This document shows positions 33,217-42,536 of a stretch of 64,000 bases of DNA, in pieces. Both the position numbers and the translations under genes were made by a program. The DNA comes from Alphaproteobacteria bacterium. Lineage in GTDB: Bacteria > Pseudomonadota > Alphaproteobacteria > DSM-16000 > Inquilinaceae. The stretch's first letter is position 1, and each line of letters opens with the position of its first letter. The notes below the pieces were generated by a model, which made no database searches, was not told where the DNA came from, and was given only the letters and a program-made list of their open reading frames with translations. Where the stretch lies: assembly GCA_028281925.1 (NCBI GenBank), contig JANQIX010000043.1, positions 1 through 64,000 on the forward strand, read 5' to 3'.

Positions 33217-35581
33217 CGGCGCCGATCCCATCCTGCGGCAGGTGGCGGGCCGCGGCCACGGCGGCCTGGCCCAAAGACAGTCCGCCGTCATTGGCCGGGA
33301 CCGTCCGCTGCGTCAGCACGTCGAACCCCAGGCCCGCAAGGCCGGTGACGACATGCTCCAGCAATACTTTGTTCTGAAAAACGCCGCCGGACAATGCCAC
33401 TTTCGCGAACCGTGTCTCTTTGGGCCCTCGGCGCAGCCCATCGGCCATCTGCACGATGGCCTGCGCCAGACCGGCATGGAACCGGGCCGACAGGATCGGC
33501 CTCGGCAAACCTGCGGCAAGGTCGTTCAGCAGCGCTGGCCACATCGGGGCTGCGTCGATCTGCGGCAACGATTGCGGTTGAGGACTGTGGATGGCGAAGC
33601 CGTAGGCATTGTCCGTCGGTCCACCCTCCGCCAGGGCCTCAAGTTCCGCGGCAGCCTGGCCTTCATAGAGCGCTTCTTCCCTGCAGACCCCTATGGCCGC
33701 GGCGACGGCATCGAACAAACGCCCGCAGGAACTGGCGGCCGGACAGTTCACGCTTCTGCGCAGCATCGCCTGCAGCGTCGCCAGGGGCTTGGCCTTGAGG
33801 AAGCGGGACAACTCCAGATCGCCCCAAGCCTCGGCAAAGCGATCCCAGCCAAAGGCGGCCGAGATATGGGCAAAGGTGTTACGCCAGGGTTCGCGGATGG
33901 CCTGGGCACCGCCGATCATGGCCACGGGCCGGAACCTCGCTAGACGACGATACCCACGATAGTCGGCCAACAGGAACTCACCGCCCCAGATCGTGCCATC
34001 GTCCCCATAACCAAGCCCGTCGAGAGCCACGCCAAGCACTGATGCCGTGTCGAGCGGCACGGCGTTTTCCGCCAGACAGCTGGCGATATGGGCATGGTGG
34101 TGCTGAACCTCGACGATCGTCGCCCCGATCTCGGCCGCCCGCCGCCTTCCGTCTTTGGTGGACAGATAGTCGGGATGCGGGTCGACAGCGATCACCTTGG
34201 GCACCTGTTCCACCACTGTTTCGAACAGGGCCAGGTTGCGCCGATAATCCTCTTCGGTGTCCGCATCCTCCAGATCGCCTTGATGCTGGGACAGCACGGC
34301 TTTGCCGCCCTTGGCCAGACAGAAGGTGTTCTTCAGCTCTCCCCCCAGCGCAAGGATGGATGGAGCATCGCCAAAGCCCGGCGGCAAGCCGATCGGCGTG
34401 GGGGCATAGCCGCGGCCGCGGCGCAGCATGCGCGCCGTTCCGGCCATGATGCGCATCACGGAATCGTCGACGCGGTTGACGATCGCGCGGTCGTGGCTCA
34501 GCACCCAGTCGGCGATCCCGGCCAGTTCCGTCGTGGCGGCAGCATCGTCGATGCATTGCGGCCGGTGCGAAGCATTGCCGCTGGTCATGACCACCGGTCG
34601 GTCGAAAGGCTGCATCAGAAGGTGGTGCAGCGGCGTGTAGGGCAACATGAACCCCAGCGTCGCAAGGCCGGGAGAGATCACCTCGGGCAGACGGTCTGGA
34701 CCAGCGGCGTCCAGCACGACGACCGGCGCCTCGGGCCCGGAAAGCACGGCAGCGGCGCTCTCGTCGACGGCGCAATAGCGGCGGATGACAGCCAAGTCCC
34801 GCGCCATCAGGGCGAAGGGCTTGCCGAAGCGGCGCTTGCGCTTGCGCAGGCGGTCCACCACCGCAGCATCGGTCGCGTCGCACGCCAAGTGGTAGCCGCC
34901 GATGCCCTTGATGGCCACGATCGCGCCGGCATCGATCAGCCTTGCGACCGCGTCGATAGGATCACCGGGGGGGCATTCCGAACGGGCGCCAAGGGCAGTG
35001 AGTGAGACCGCAGGGCCGCACGCAGGGCAGGCGACCGGCTGGGCATGAAAGCGGCGGTCCGACGGATCTTCGTACTCGGCGCGGCAGTCCGGGCACATGG
35101 CGAAGGGCGCCATGCTTGTGCGGGCGCGATCGTAAGGCAGCCTGTGAATGATGCTCAACCGCGGGCCGCAATTGGTGCAGTTGGTGAACGGGTACCGGTA
35201 CCGCCGTGCGGTCGGGTCCAGCGTCTCCGCCAAGCAGTCGGGGCACGTCGCGGCGTCGGCCGCCATGTCCGTGGCAATCGCCGTCGACCGGCTGGCGACG
35301 ATGGTGAAACCCTTTGCCGGCGCGGGCCCGGTCGACGCCCGCCGCTCGATCGCCTCAATCCGGGCCAGCGGCGGCGGGTCTGCCTGCAGACGGTCGACGA
35401 ATATCTGGCGTTCGCGCGCACCGCCCCAGAGACGGATCAGCACTCCGCTGCCGTCGTTGGACACGTCGCCCGCCAAGCCGCAGGCTCGTGCCAATCGCCA
35501 AACGGCCGGTCGGAACCCCACACCCTGAACGACGCCGGACACCCGGATCTCTTCTCCGGCAAGGCCAGCGTCATTGCCCAT
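33185..35581 (-). CDS. hypF: Carbamoyltransferase HypF (hydrogenase cyanide-ligand synthesis)
   Basis: 798 residues, family length. Domains in order: acylphosphatase-like (VSGVVQGVGFRPAVWRLA, about residues 10-95), a zinc-finger pair (ATCPDCLAETLD, TNCTNCGPRLSI, then MCPDCRAEYED and PVACPACGPAV, about 105-190), a YrdC-like domain (AIVAIKGIGGYHLACDAT, KRRFGKPFALMARDL), and the Kae1-like carbamoyltransferase (VQHHHAHIASCLAE, LGVALDGLGYGDDGTIWGGE, ALSGGVFQNKVLLEHV). It makes the thiocarbamate on HypE that becomes the cyanide ligand. It opens the hyp run F-C-A-B, 27 bp after a LysR gene. Confidence 0.96.
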   Translation of the reverse strand: MGNDAGLAGEEIRVSGVVQGVGFRPAVWRLARACGLAGDVSNDGSGVLIRLWGGARERQIFVDRLQADPPPLARIEAIERRASTGPAPAKGFTIVASRSTAIATDMAADAATCPDCLAETLDPTARRYRYPFTNCTNCGPRLSIIHRLPYDRARTSMAPFAMCPDCRAEYEDPSDRRFHAQPVACPACGPAVSLTALGARSECPPGDPIDAVARLIDAGAIVAIKGIGGYHLACDATDAAVVDRLRKRKRRFGKPFALMARDLAVIRRYCAVDESAAAVLSGPEAPVVVLDAAGPDRLPEVISPGLATLGFMLPYTPLHHLLMQPFDRPVVMTSGNASHRPQCIDDAAATTELAGIADWVLSHDRAIVNRVDDSVMRIMAGTARMLRRGRGYAPTPIGLPPGFGDAPSILALGGELKNTFCLAKGGKAVLSQHQGDLEDADTEEDYRRNLALFETVVEQVPKVIAVDPHPDYLSTKDGRRRAAEIGATIVEVQHHHAHIASCLAENAVPLDTASVLGVALDGLGYGDDGTIWGGEFLLADYRGYRRLARFRPVAMIGGAQAIREPWRNTFAHISAAFGWDRFAEAWGDLELSRFLKAKPLATLQAMLRRSVNCPAASSCGRLFDAVAAAIGVCREEALYEGQAAAELEALAEGGPTDNAYGFAIHSPQPQSLPQIDAAPMWPALLNDLAAGLPRPILSARFHAGLAQAIVQMADGLRRGPKETRFAKVALSGGVFQNKVLLEHVVTGLAGLGFDVLTQRTVPANDGGLSLGQAAVAAARHLPQDGIGADVLGYTRTDR

Positions 35582-35608
35582 TCAGGTCAGCCACCGGGGC
35601 CAGCGTGG

Positions 35609-36520
35609 TCACGCCGCCCGCGGTTGCGAGCCGGGGACGGACTGTGGATCGGCAAAGGGCAGTCCGCTCTGACAGCAAGTGTCGAGAATGTGCCGCTCCA
35701 GCGCGTCAACAACGGCCGAACGGCTGCCGGGTGCCCGCTTCAGCGAGATCTGGTTCGACGGCATCGGCGGATAGTCTTCGTCGGGGCCAAGGATACGCAG
35801 GCCGTGACCGACGTTGGAGGTGGGCAACAGACTGACTGCGAGACCGGATCTGAGCGCCGCTTCGATACCCTGGATGCTCTGGCTGCTGTAGGCGATGCGG
35901 AAAGGCCTGCCGAGCTGCCCCAGTGTGTCGATGATCGCCTCTCGATACCAGCAGCCCCCCTGGAACACAGCGAGCGGCAGCGGCGTCTCCTCGTGCGCGC
36001 AATGATGCGCCGACGTAACCCACACCAGCGGCTCCTCCCACAACGGCGTGCCTTCGTGCAGGCCATGCCCGTAGGTCAGCAGGCTGAGATCGAGGGTGTT
36101 GGCGTTCAGCTGCTGCAACAACACATCGCTGAGGTCGCACCGCACCTCAACATGGATGCGCGGATGGGTTTCGGCGAACCGCGCCAGGATCGGCGGCACG
36201 AACGTTACGGCGTACTGATCGGGTGTGCCCAATACGACGCCGCCGGAAAGATCGGACTCCGCAAAGGCGGCTAATGCTTCCTGGTGCACACGCAGAATGC
36301 GCCGCGCATGGCCCACCAGGATCTCGCCATCGGCCGTCAGTTTGACCGACCGTCCGTTCCGTTCGAACACGGGCCGTCCCAGCAGTTCTTCCAACCGCTT
36401 GATCTGCATGCTGACGGCCGACTGCGTGCGCAGTACCCGCTGCGCCGCCTCGCTGAAGCTGCCGGTCTCTGTGATCGCCAGGAAGCTGCGCAGCAGTTCC
36501 GGCTCGATGACCTTGTCCAT
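35609..36520 (-). CDS. LysR-family transcriptional regulator
   Basis: 303 residues from the ATG of MDKVIEPELLRSF, with GGAGAGGGC upstream; the five-codon longer start is less likely. HTH: TGSFSEAAQRVLRTQSAVSMQIKR (shown broadly), wing and dimerisation helix following, then the co-inducer domain (VVLGTPDQYAVTFVPPILARF, CWYREAIIDTLGQLG). It lies 27 bp upstream of hypF on the same strand and divergent from a DUF1127 gene. The divergent spacer holds two perfect palindromes, so both neighbours are candidates for its control. LysR with DUF1127 is a familiar alphaproteobacterial pair, making hydrogenase control uncertain. Confidence 0.9.
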   Translation of the reverse strand: MDKVIEPELLRSFLAITETGSFSEAAQRVLRTQSAVSMQIKRLEELLGRPVFERNGRSVKLTADGEILVGHARRILRVHQEALAAFAESDLSGGVVLGTPDQYAVTFVPPILARFAETHPRIHVEVRCDLSDVLLQQLNANTLDLSLLTYGHGLHEGTPLWEEPLVWVTSAHHCAHEETPLPLAVFQGGCWYREAIIDTLGQLGRPFRIAYSSQSIQGIEAALRSGLAVSLLPTSNVGHGLRILGPDEDYPPMPSNQISLKRAPGSRSAVVDALERHILDTCCQSGLPFADPQSVPGSQPRAA

Positions 36521-36530
36521 GCCCTCTCCG

Positions 36531-36580
36531 ATCAACGAGGTTGATGGATCACATTAATTCTATTCGTTGGATTGATCAAT
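36531..36580. promoter_or_regulatory. Palindrome pair in the LysR/DUF1127 divergent spacer
   Basis: ATCAAC-gag-GTTGAT (36531-36545) and ATTGATCAAT (36571-36580) are both perfect and share the ATCAA/TTGAT core. Their centres are about 37 bp apart. Likely LysR operators. Confidence 0.5.
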
Positions 36581-36626
36581 GGCGGACCGCCACTATACCA
36601 GCACGAAAGATACGGAGGGTGAACCA

Positions 36627-37001
36627 ATGACAACTGAGCCAACGAGCATTTCGAAGCATCGGCACCGCGGTCCGGGGGCGTCTTCAATCGCGGTCTCAGC
36701 AATGCAGTGGCTGTCGCGAGCGGTGGCCGCCTATGGCGAACGGCGCAAGCGGCGCATCGCGATCCGCGAGCTTCGGCGCTGGAGCGACCACATGCTAGCG
36801 GATATCGGCCTTACCCGCAGCACGATACCGGCGGCGGTCGACGGCCTGATGCAGAGGGAGGCAGAGGACCGAGCAGTGGGAACGCCGGCGCATAGGCGTG
36901 CCGACACCGGCCAGGCCACCAAGAGGCCGCGCCAGTACAACGCGCTGGCCGCCGGATTGACCGTCGTGCACCCGGCGACGCCGAAGACGGAATGCTGCTG
37001 A
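36627..37001 (+). CDS. DUF1127-containing protein
   Basis: 124 residues from the ATG of MTTEPTSISKHRHRG with the strong site GGAGGGTGAACCA; an ATG 16 codons earlier has none. The central WLSRAVAAYGERRKRRIAIREL and RRWSDHMLADIGLTRSTIP segment is the DUF1127 motif (YjiS-like), arginine-rich and helical. Short DUF1127 proteins of alphaproteobacteria have been tied to RNA handling and phosphate or stress responses. This one is longer than usual because of a Thr/Arg/Pro-rich C-terminal tail. Divergent from LysR. Confidence 0.85.
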   Translation: MTTEPTSISKHRHRGPGASSIAVSAMQWLSRAVAAYGERRKRRIAIRELRRWSDHMLADIGLTRSTIPAAVDGLMQREAEDRAVGTPAHRRADTGQATKRPRQYNALAAGLTVVHPATPKTECC

Positions 37002-37046
37002 GCGGCAACCGTGCGGACCGGTCGGCCTGGATTTACCTGACGCCAA

Positions 37047-37083
37047 GATGCGGCCGGACGGCGGATCTCCGTCCGGCCGCATC
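37047..37083. terminator. Long GC-rich hairpin between converging genes
   Basis: Perfect 15-bp stem GATGCGGCCGGACGG/CCGTCCGGCCGCATC with a 7-base loop, between the DUF1127 and hemerythrin 3' ends. Likely a bidirectional terminator, though without T-runs. Confidence 0.8.
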
Positions 37084-37100
37084 GTGTCCGCATCCAGCCA

Positions 37101-37529
37101 TCAAGACGCCTCCTGCAACGTGGTGTCTCCCCGTTCGCCCGAAACGTAGGGCCTGAGTTTCAAGTCTTCCGTCAGGATGTGCTTCAACAACCAGCTCCGC
37201 AGAAGCTGCGTGGTCTTCGGGATGATGCCTTTGCGCTCCGTCCCTTCGACGAAGGCAGTGTGGATCTCCGTGAGCTGCCGCAAGAGGTCGTCGTGCTTGC
37301 TCTGGTGCGACAAGTAGCCCGGGAAATGCACGGCCTTCTGCAGGTTGATCTCGCGGTCGAAGTGCATCTCGGCATAGTCGAACAGGCGCTGATAGACATC
37401 CTTCAGCCTGCCGATATCCTTGGTCTCCAGCACCGTCTCGTACTCGTTGATGATGCTGATCAAGGTCCGATGATCGCCGTCGATCATTTCATTGCCGACC
37501 GAAAACTCGTCGCGCCATTCAACAGACAT
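37101..37529 (-). CDS. Bacteriohemerythrin
   Basis: 142 residues from the ATG of MSVEWRDEFSVGNEMID after GGGG. Di-iron ligands follow the hemerythrin pattern: His in IDGDHRTL, His/Glu in AEMHFDREINLQ, His in YLSHQSKHDDLL (HxxxH), and His/Asp in LLKHILTEDLKL. Single-domain hemerythrins bind O2 and may store, carry or sense it in microaerobic bacteria. It begins a roughly 500-bp spacer (37530-38029) before the kinase gene. Confidence 0.92.
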   Translation of the reverse strand: MSVEWRDEFSVGNEMIDGDHRTLISIINEYETVLETKDIGRLKDVYQRLFDYAEMHFDREINLQKAVHFPGYLSHQSKHDDLLRQLTEIHTAFVEGTERKGIIPKTTQLLRSWLLKHILTEDLKLRPYVSGERGDTTLQEAS

Positions 37530-38029
37530 CGCCCCTACCCCATGCAAATCGGCATCGCCGCCGATCCAATCGTGACAACGATTGTAAAACGCGAAGGTTA
37601 AGAGTGGATCAATCATCTACTGGACTGCGCATTCCAGCCAACGAGCCGATGCCCGACAACAGCGACGATCTCACTCCCAAAGAGTCGGACGATTGGTCCT
37701 TGTCTCTTCGCTGTCGACGCTGCGCACGCAAGATCCCCCTTTCGGCTCCGAACGGTTCCCGAAATTGCGTGCCTGCGGCCGCCTGAGGACCTCAGGCGAC
37801 CGGACAGCAATCCATGGCAGGATACCCAGCACGGCCTTAAGTTACGAGCAAGCGCCTCTTCTGCTCCCGCTATGAGATGATTGCCTGCGCGCAAGACACA
37901 TATGAGAGATACTCACCGACGCTCAGCTTCACTAAGATAGGTTTAACGGTATCTAAACCACTGCCCGATTTAATCAGGTTGTTCCGCAAAGCTGAACGAC
38001 CGCCACAGGTTTCAACGCTAGACTGGCCA
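37530..38029. other. 500-bp divergent spacer without a supportable gene
   Basis: Two short frames here (one each way) have no homologous look, ribosome site or family motif. The notable feature is CGCCTGAGG-A-CCTCAGGCG (37780-37798), a perfect 19-base dyad that could be an operator or hairpin. The last 150 bases are AT-richer and probably hold the kinase promoter. Confidence 0.5.
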
Positions 38030-40540
38030 ATGACCGTTCCCGCTTCGCTGCCGCCCAACGAGGCGGAACGACTTGCCGCATTGCGCCGGTATGCCATTCT
38101 CGACACGGAACCCGACGCCTGTTTCGACCGGATCGTGCGGCTTGCAGCACGGCAGTTCCAGGCTCCGATCGTGCTGGTATCCCTGGTGGACGAAGATCGG
38201 CAGTGGTTCAAGGCAACCTGCGGGCTGGACGCCACGGAGTCGCCCCGGGACATGGCCTTCTGTTCCCATGCGATCTTGGGCGACGACGTCTTCCTGGTGC
38301 CCGACGCCACGCAGGACCCGCGCTTCGCCAACAATCCCTTCGTCCTCGAAGGCCTGAAGATCCGTTTCTACGCCGGGGCGCCGCTGAAGACCCCCGATGG
38401 GCACAAGCTGGGCACGCTGTGCCTAGTCGACACGCGGACGCGGCACGACTTCTGCGCCCACGATCAGGCTTTGCTGACCGATCTGGCCGCCGTGGTGGTC
38501 GACCAGATCGAGATGCGCTATGCGACCAGTGAAGTTCTGGCGGAAATGGAGACGCGCATCCAGGCCGAAGAGTACCTTGCCACCGCGGAACATCGCCTGG
38601 ACCTGTTCTTCACCTACGCCCCCGTCTCGGTCGCCATGTTCGATCGCGAGATGCGGTACCTCGCGGCCAGCGACCACTGGCGGAAGGTTCTGCAGATCGC
38701 GGACCGCCCCATCGTCGGCGAAGTTCATTTCGATGTCGCTCCCCACATACCGTCCCACTGGAAGACGCAGTATCGGCAGTGCCTTACTGGCGAAACCCTC
38801 GAAATCCCTGAGGACAAGCTGCCAAGGCCCGATGGCGGATTCCACTGGGTTTGGCGCCAGATACGGCCTTGGCGCGAGCGGAATGGCGCCATCGGCGGAC
38901 TGATCATCTCGATCGAGATCATCGACGAGCGCAAGCAGGCTGCGATTGCCCTGGAGCAGAGCCGCGCATTCACCGAAGCCGTGCTTCACAACATCCAGGA
39001 CGGGATCGTCGCCTGTGACGCCGATGGCCGGCTGTCGCACTTCAACAAGGCTAGCCGGCATATTCTCGGGTCGGATCTCGCCACAGTCTCCCCCGAACGA
39101 TGGCCTGAATGCCGCGCCTTCTTCGAGGCGGACGGCGAGACGCCGCTGGCGAAAGCGGACTTGCCGCTGCTGCGGGCCCTCACCGGCGAGACGGTCGACA
39201 ACGAGGATATCGTGATGGGTCCGCAAGGGGGCGACCGGCGGACATTGGTCACCCGCGCAACCCCCATGTATGACTGCAAAGGCCGCAAGCTTGGCGCTGT
39301 CGCATCCATACAGGATGTCACCGGCCGCAAGTCCATCGAGCGCCAGCTCGTGCAGGCGCAGAAGATGGAATCCGTCGGCCAGCTGACGGGCGGCCTCGCG
39401 CACGACTTCAACAATCTGCTGGGCGTTGTGCTTGGCAACCTCCAGCTTGTCGAACGTTCTGTGCGCAGCGACGACAAGGCAACGCAGCGCTTGAAAGCGG
39501 CCACCGGTGCGGTAGAGCGCGGCGCGGAACTGACCCGTCGGCTGCTGGCGTTCTCACGTCGGCAGATCCTCGAAACCGAGGTATTCGAGCCCAATCCCCT
39601 GGTCGAATCCCTTAGTGACTTGCTGAAGCGAACGCTGGGCGAAACCATTCAACTGGACTGCCGTTTAGGGCCGGACATACCGCCGGTCCGCACCGATCCC
39701 AGCCAGCTTGAGTCCGCGATTTTGAACCTCGCCGTGAATGCGCGGGACGCCATGCCGAACGGCGGCACACTGACCATCGAGAGCGAGGCGGTTCTTCTGG
39801 ACGACGGATACGCGGCGCGCGAGCGCGACGTGAAGCCGGGCTGGTATGTCATGTTGGCAGTGACCGATACGGGAGTGGGTATCAAGGCCGACCAGATCGA
39901 CAGGGTCTTCGAGCCGTTCTTCACCACCAAGGAGGTGGGAAGTGGCAGCGGCCTGGGCCTCAGCATGGTCTACGGCTTCATGAAGCAGTCGGGCGGCCAT
40001 GTGCGGATCTACAGCGAAGTCGGCCGCGGCACCACCGTCCGCCTGTACCTTGCGGCCGAGGCCTCCCGCGCCCAGCTGGGCGAACGGGCATCCGACGCCG
40101 CAGGTGCGGAATGCGCCGGCGGGTCTGAGAGCATTCTGGTCGTAGAGGATCAGGACGACGTGCGCGACGTCGCCGTGGCCCTGTTGGAGGACCTTGGGTA
40201 CCGGGTGTATCAGGCGCCCAATGGACAGATGGGATTGGACACGCTGCGATCCGGCAATGGGATCGACCTGTTGTTCACGGATATCGTCATGCCCGGCGGC
40301 ATGGACGGAACATCGCTGGCCCGCGCGGCCCGCGCGGCCCGCCCCGACCTGGCCGTCGTATTCACGACGGGCTTTGCCGAGGCGGCCGTTCTGTACGCCG
40401 GCGAGCTCAGAGCGAAGGACAACCTGGTGACCAAACCGTATCGCCGGGCGGACTTGGCATTGAAGATCCGGCGCGCCCTGGACGAACGGAAGATCGGTAC
40501 CGCCAATCTGGAAGCTGCCAGCCGGTATGCATCGGTATGA
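38030..40540 (+). CDS. Hybrid histidine kinase (GAF-PAS-PAS-HisKA-HATPase-REC)
   Basis: 836 residues if started at the ATG of [15 protein letters not shown]; the frame is open 51 codons upstream but there the sequence does not look coding. GAF about 15-170 ([18 protein letters not shown], then [17 protein letters not shown]), two PAS domains about 190-320 and 320-445, HisKA with [14 protein letters not shown] (phospho-acceptor His about 458), HATPase with [20 protein letters not shown] and [12 protein letters not shown], then a C-terminal receiver with [11 protein letters not shown] (Asp about 751). The input is unknown; there are no membrane helices, so it is cytoplasmic. A REC-EAL gene follows after 10 bp, so its output likely reaches c-di-GMP. 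Confidence 0.92.
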   Translation: MTVPASLPPNEAERLAALRRYAILDTEPDACFDRIVRLAARQFQAPIVLVSLVDEDRQWFKATCGLDATESPRDMAFCSHAILGDDVFLVPDATQDPRFANNPFVLEGLKIRFYAGAPLKTPDGHKLGTLCLVDTRTRHDFCAHDQALLTDLAAVVVDQIEMRYATSEVLAEMETRIQAEEYLATAEHRLDLFFTYAPVSVAMFDREMRYLAASDHWRKVLQIADRPIVGEVHFDVAPHIPSHWKTQYRQCLTGETLEIPEDKLPRPDGGFHWVWRQIRPWRERNGAIGGLIISIEIIDERKQAAIALEQSRAFTEAVLHNIQDGIVACDADGRLSHFNKASRHILGSDLATVSPERWPECRAFFEADGETPLAKADLPLLRALTGETVDNEDIVMGPQGGDRRTLVTRATPMYDCKGRKLGAVASIQDVTGRKSIERQLVQAQKMESVGQLTGGLAHDFNNLLGVVLGNLQLVERSVRSDDKATQRLKAATGAVERGAELTRRLLAFSRRQILETEVFEPNPLVESLSDLLKRTLGETIQLDCRLGPDIPPVRTDPSQLESAILNLAVNARDAMPNGGTLTIESEAVLLDDGYAARERDVKPGWYVMLAVTDTGVGIKADQIDRVFEPFFTTKEVGSGSGLGLSMVYGFMKQSGGHVRIYSEVGRGTTVRLYLAAEASRAQLGERASDAAGAECAGGSESILVVEDQDDVRDVAVALLEDLGYRVYQAPNGQMGLDTLRSGNGIDLLFTDIVMPGGMDGTSLARAARAARPDLAVVFTTGFAEAAVLYAGELRAKDNLVTKPYRRADLALKIRRALDERKIGTANLEAASRYASV

Positions 40541-40550
40541 GGATGATCCG

Positions 40551-41771
40551 ATGAACGGTGACAACGGGAAAGTGGGCCGCGACAGGCTGTTGATCGTGGA
40601 TGACGAGCCTGACGTCCGGGCTCTGTTCCGCGACATTGCCGAAGACCTGGGCTTCATCGTCGCCGAAGCGGGAGACCAGGGCGAGTTCCTTGCGGCATAC
40701 GATGCACTCGACCCTACCGTGATCCTGCTCGACCTGACCTTGCCTGGCGCGGACGGTGTCGAACTGCTTCGCGACCTGGCGGGCCGCAAATGCACCACAC
40801 CGATACTGCTGGCCAGCGGCAAGGACGCACGCGTTCTGGCAACGGCGCAGCGGCTGGGCCGCATGCTCGGTCTGGTGATGCAGGGCGTGCTGCAGAAGCC
40901 GATCACCGTGCCGGACCTCGAGACGGCATTGTCCGAAGTGTTGACCGGGCCGCCCGCCATTTCAGTGGAAGACTTCGAACGCGCGATCGACCAGAGTGAG
41001 CTGGTTCTTCACTTCCAGCCCAAGATCGATCTCCGCCGCGCCGACATCTTTCCGATCGTGGGCAGCGAGGCGCTGGTGCGCTGGATGCATCCCGTTCGCG
41101 GCCTGGTACCGCCTGGCGAGTTTATCCCGCTTGCGGAAGACTCCGGCCTGATCGGCCCAATGACCGAAGTGGTGTTGCGCGATGCGGTGGCGCAGCTTGC
41201 GGCTTGGCGCAACCAAGGATTCGAATTGCCCGTGTCGGTCAACCTCTCGCCCCGGCAGTTGACCGATCTCACGCTGCCGGACCGAATGATCGCCTTGCTC
41301 ACCGACGCCGGGCTCGATCCGTCGCTTCTGGTGGCGGAGATCACGGAACAGGCGGCCATGTCCGATATCGGCAAGGCAACGGACATCTTGACCCGCCTGC
41401 GCCTGAAGGACATCGCCGTTTCATTGGACGATTTCGGGGCCGGATACTCCTCGCTGGTCGAGATCTACCGGATGCCGCTATCGGAGCTGAAGCTCGACCG
41501 ATCGCTGATCGTCGATCTCGACAATGACCCCGACGCCCGCACCGTGGTTAAAGCGCTTGTGGCGCTTGCCCGCGAACTTGGCCTGCCCGTCTGTGCGGAA
41601 GGCGTAGAAACGGACCGGACGGCCGCATTCCTCCAGTCGATCGGATGCGAGAAAGCGCAAGGCTACTTCTTCAGCAAGCCGCTCCCCGCAGAGGATTTCG
41701 CAACCCTGGCCAGCGGCCTCTACCACGAAGCGCCGAACCGCAGCGCACCGCTTGAACACGCAGTGGCGTGA
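40551..41771 (+). CDS. Response regulator with EAL phosphodiesterase domain
   Basis: 406 residues, start 10 bp after the kinase stop, with GAGGAT upstream. Receiver about 1-125: RLLIVDDEPDVRALF, phospho-acceptor Asp61 in VILLDLTLPG, Lys in VLQKP. EAL about 145-395: GSEALVRW keeps the E-A-L core, VNLSPRQ the Asn, VAEITEQ the Glu, SLDDFGAGYSSL the DDFG pair, KLDRSLI the Lys and VCAEGVET the final Glu. All key residues for c-di-GMP hydrolysis are seen, so it should be active. No GGDEF domain. Co-transcribed with the kinase, its probable phosphodonor. Confidence 0.92.
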   Translation: MNGDNGKVGRDRLLIVDDEPDVRALFRDIAEDLGFIVAEAGDQGEFLAAYDALDPTVILLDLTLPGADGVELLRDLAGRKCTTPILLASGKDARVLATAQRLGRMLGLVMQGVLQKPITVPDLETALSEVLTGPPAISVEDFERAIDQSELVLHFQPKIDLRRADIFPIVGSEALVRWMHPVRGLVPPGEFIPLAEDSGLIGPMTEVVLRDAVAQLAAWRNQGFELPVSVNLSPRQLTDLTLPDRMIALLTDAGLDPSLLVAEITEQAAMSDIGKATDILTRLRLKDIAVSLDDFGAGYSSLVEIYRMPLSELKLDRSLIVDLDNDPDARTVVKALVALARELGLPVCAEGVETDRTAAFLQSIGCEKAQGYFFSKPLPAEDFATLASGLYHEAPNRSAPLEHAVA

Positions 41772-41899
41772 CTTAGGTTTCCAGCGAGCTTTAAACGATG
41801 TGTCCGTCTCGCCGCGTTCCTGGCACTTCGTCCGTTTGACGGTCTTTTGGCAATCGGCCGGTGTCGCCCGATCGGCTGAGTTGTGATGAAGGCAGAGCT

Positions 41900-42271
41900 A
41901 TGGCAGTCGTTCTGATCATCGACGACGACCCGCATATCCGCACGCTATGGGATTACGCGCTTACCGAAGACGGCTTCAGCGTCCGTACGGCACCGTCGGG
42001 CCTCGAAGGGGTCGAGATCGCGAGACGCGAGCATGTCGACGTGGTCGTGACGGACATCCACATGCCGGACAAGGATGGCATCGAGACCTTGCTGGAGATC
42101 AAGTCGATGAACCCCGAGGTAAAGGTCGTCGTTGTCTCCGGAGGCGGTTCGGTTGGCCGCATGTCGTTTCTCGGCGCCGCGGACAAGCTTGGTGCCGACG
42201 CGACGCTTGCAAAGCCGTTCGACATTCATCAGCTGAGCGCGGTAGTCGGCGAGTTATCCGGGGTAAGCTAG
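41900..42271 (+). CDS. Stand-alone receiver-domain protein
   Basis: 123 residues from the ATG of MAVVLIIDDDPHIR, preceded by AAGGCAGA. It is only a receiver: acidic pocket IDDD, phospho-acceptor Asp52 in VVVTDIHMPD, Thr/Ser in VVVVSGGG, Lys in ATLAKPFD. There is no output domain, so it acts as a shuttle, a phosphate sink or a partner of another kinase. It is 128 bp after the REC-EAL gene, with its own probable promoter. Confidence 0.92.
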   Translation: MAVVLIIDDDPHIRTLWDYALTEDGFSVRTAPSGLEGVEIARREHVDVVVTDIHMPDKDGIETLLEIKSMNPEVKVVVVSGGGSVGRMSFLGAADKLGADATLAKPFDIHQLSAVVGELSGVS

Positions 42272-42536
42272 GTCCAGGCCGCCGACGGACAATGATCCCG
42301 TTCCACGCGCGGTAGACGGTCCTCATCCGCCGTTGCAGCGGCCGCTCGGCGCAGCGCAGGCCGCCCGTGGGCCCCGGAGTCGGGCGGTCGGGACGCGACA
42401 TTGGCGATCGCACTCCGACGCCGTTGCACTGCACCGCACAATCGCCATACGATTGCAGGTCATAAGGGCGGGCCGTCGGGCCGGTCCCGAGCGTACGCGC
42501 CTCTCATACCAGACCTAGAATAGGAGACGACGAGCC

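Noticed and set aside
31808..33943. 711-codon plus-strand frame over hypB-hypA-hypC-hypF
   Set aside because: Antisense to four recognised genes; Arg/Ser/Pro-rich and without domains.
37604..37786. 60-codon plus-strand frame in the hemerythrin/kinase spacer
   Set aside because: No ribosome site of note and no resemblance to a known protein; Cys residues are scattered.
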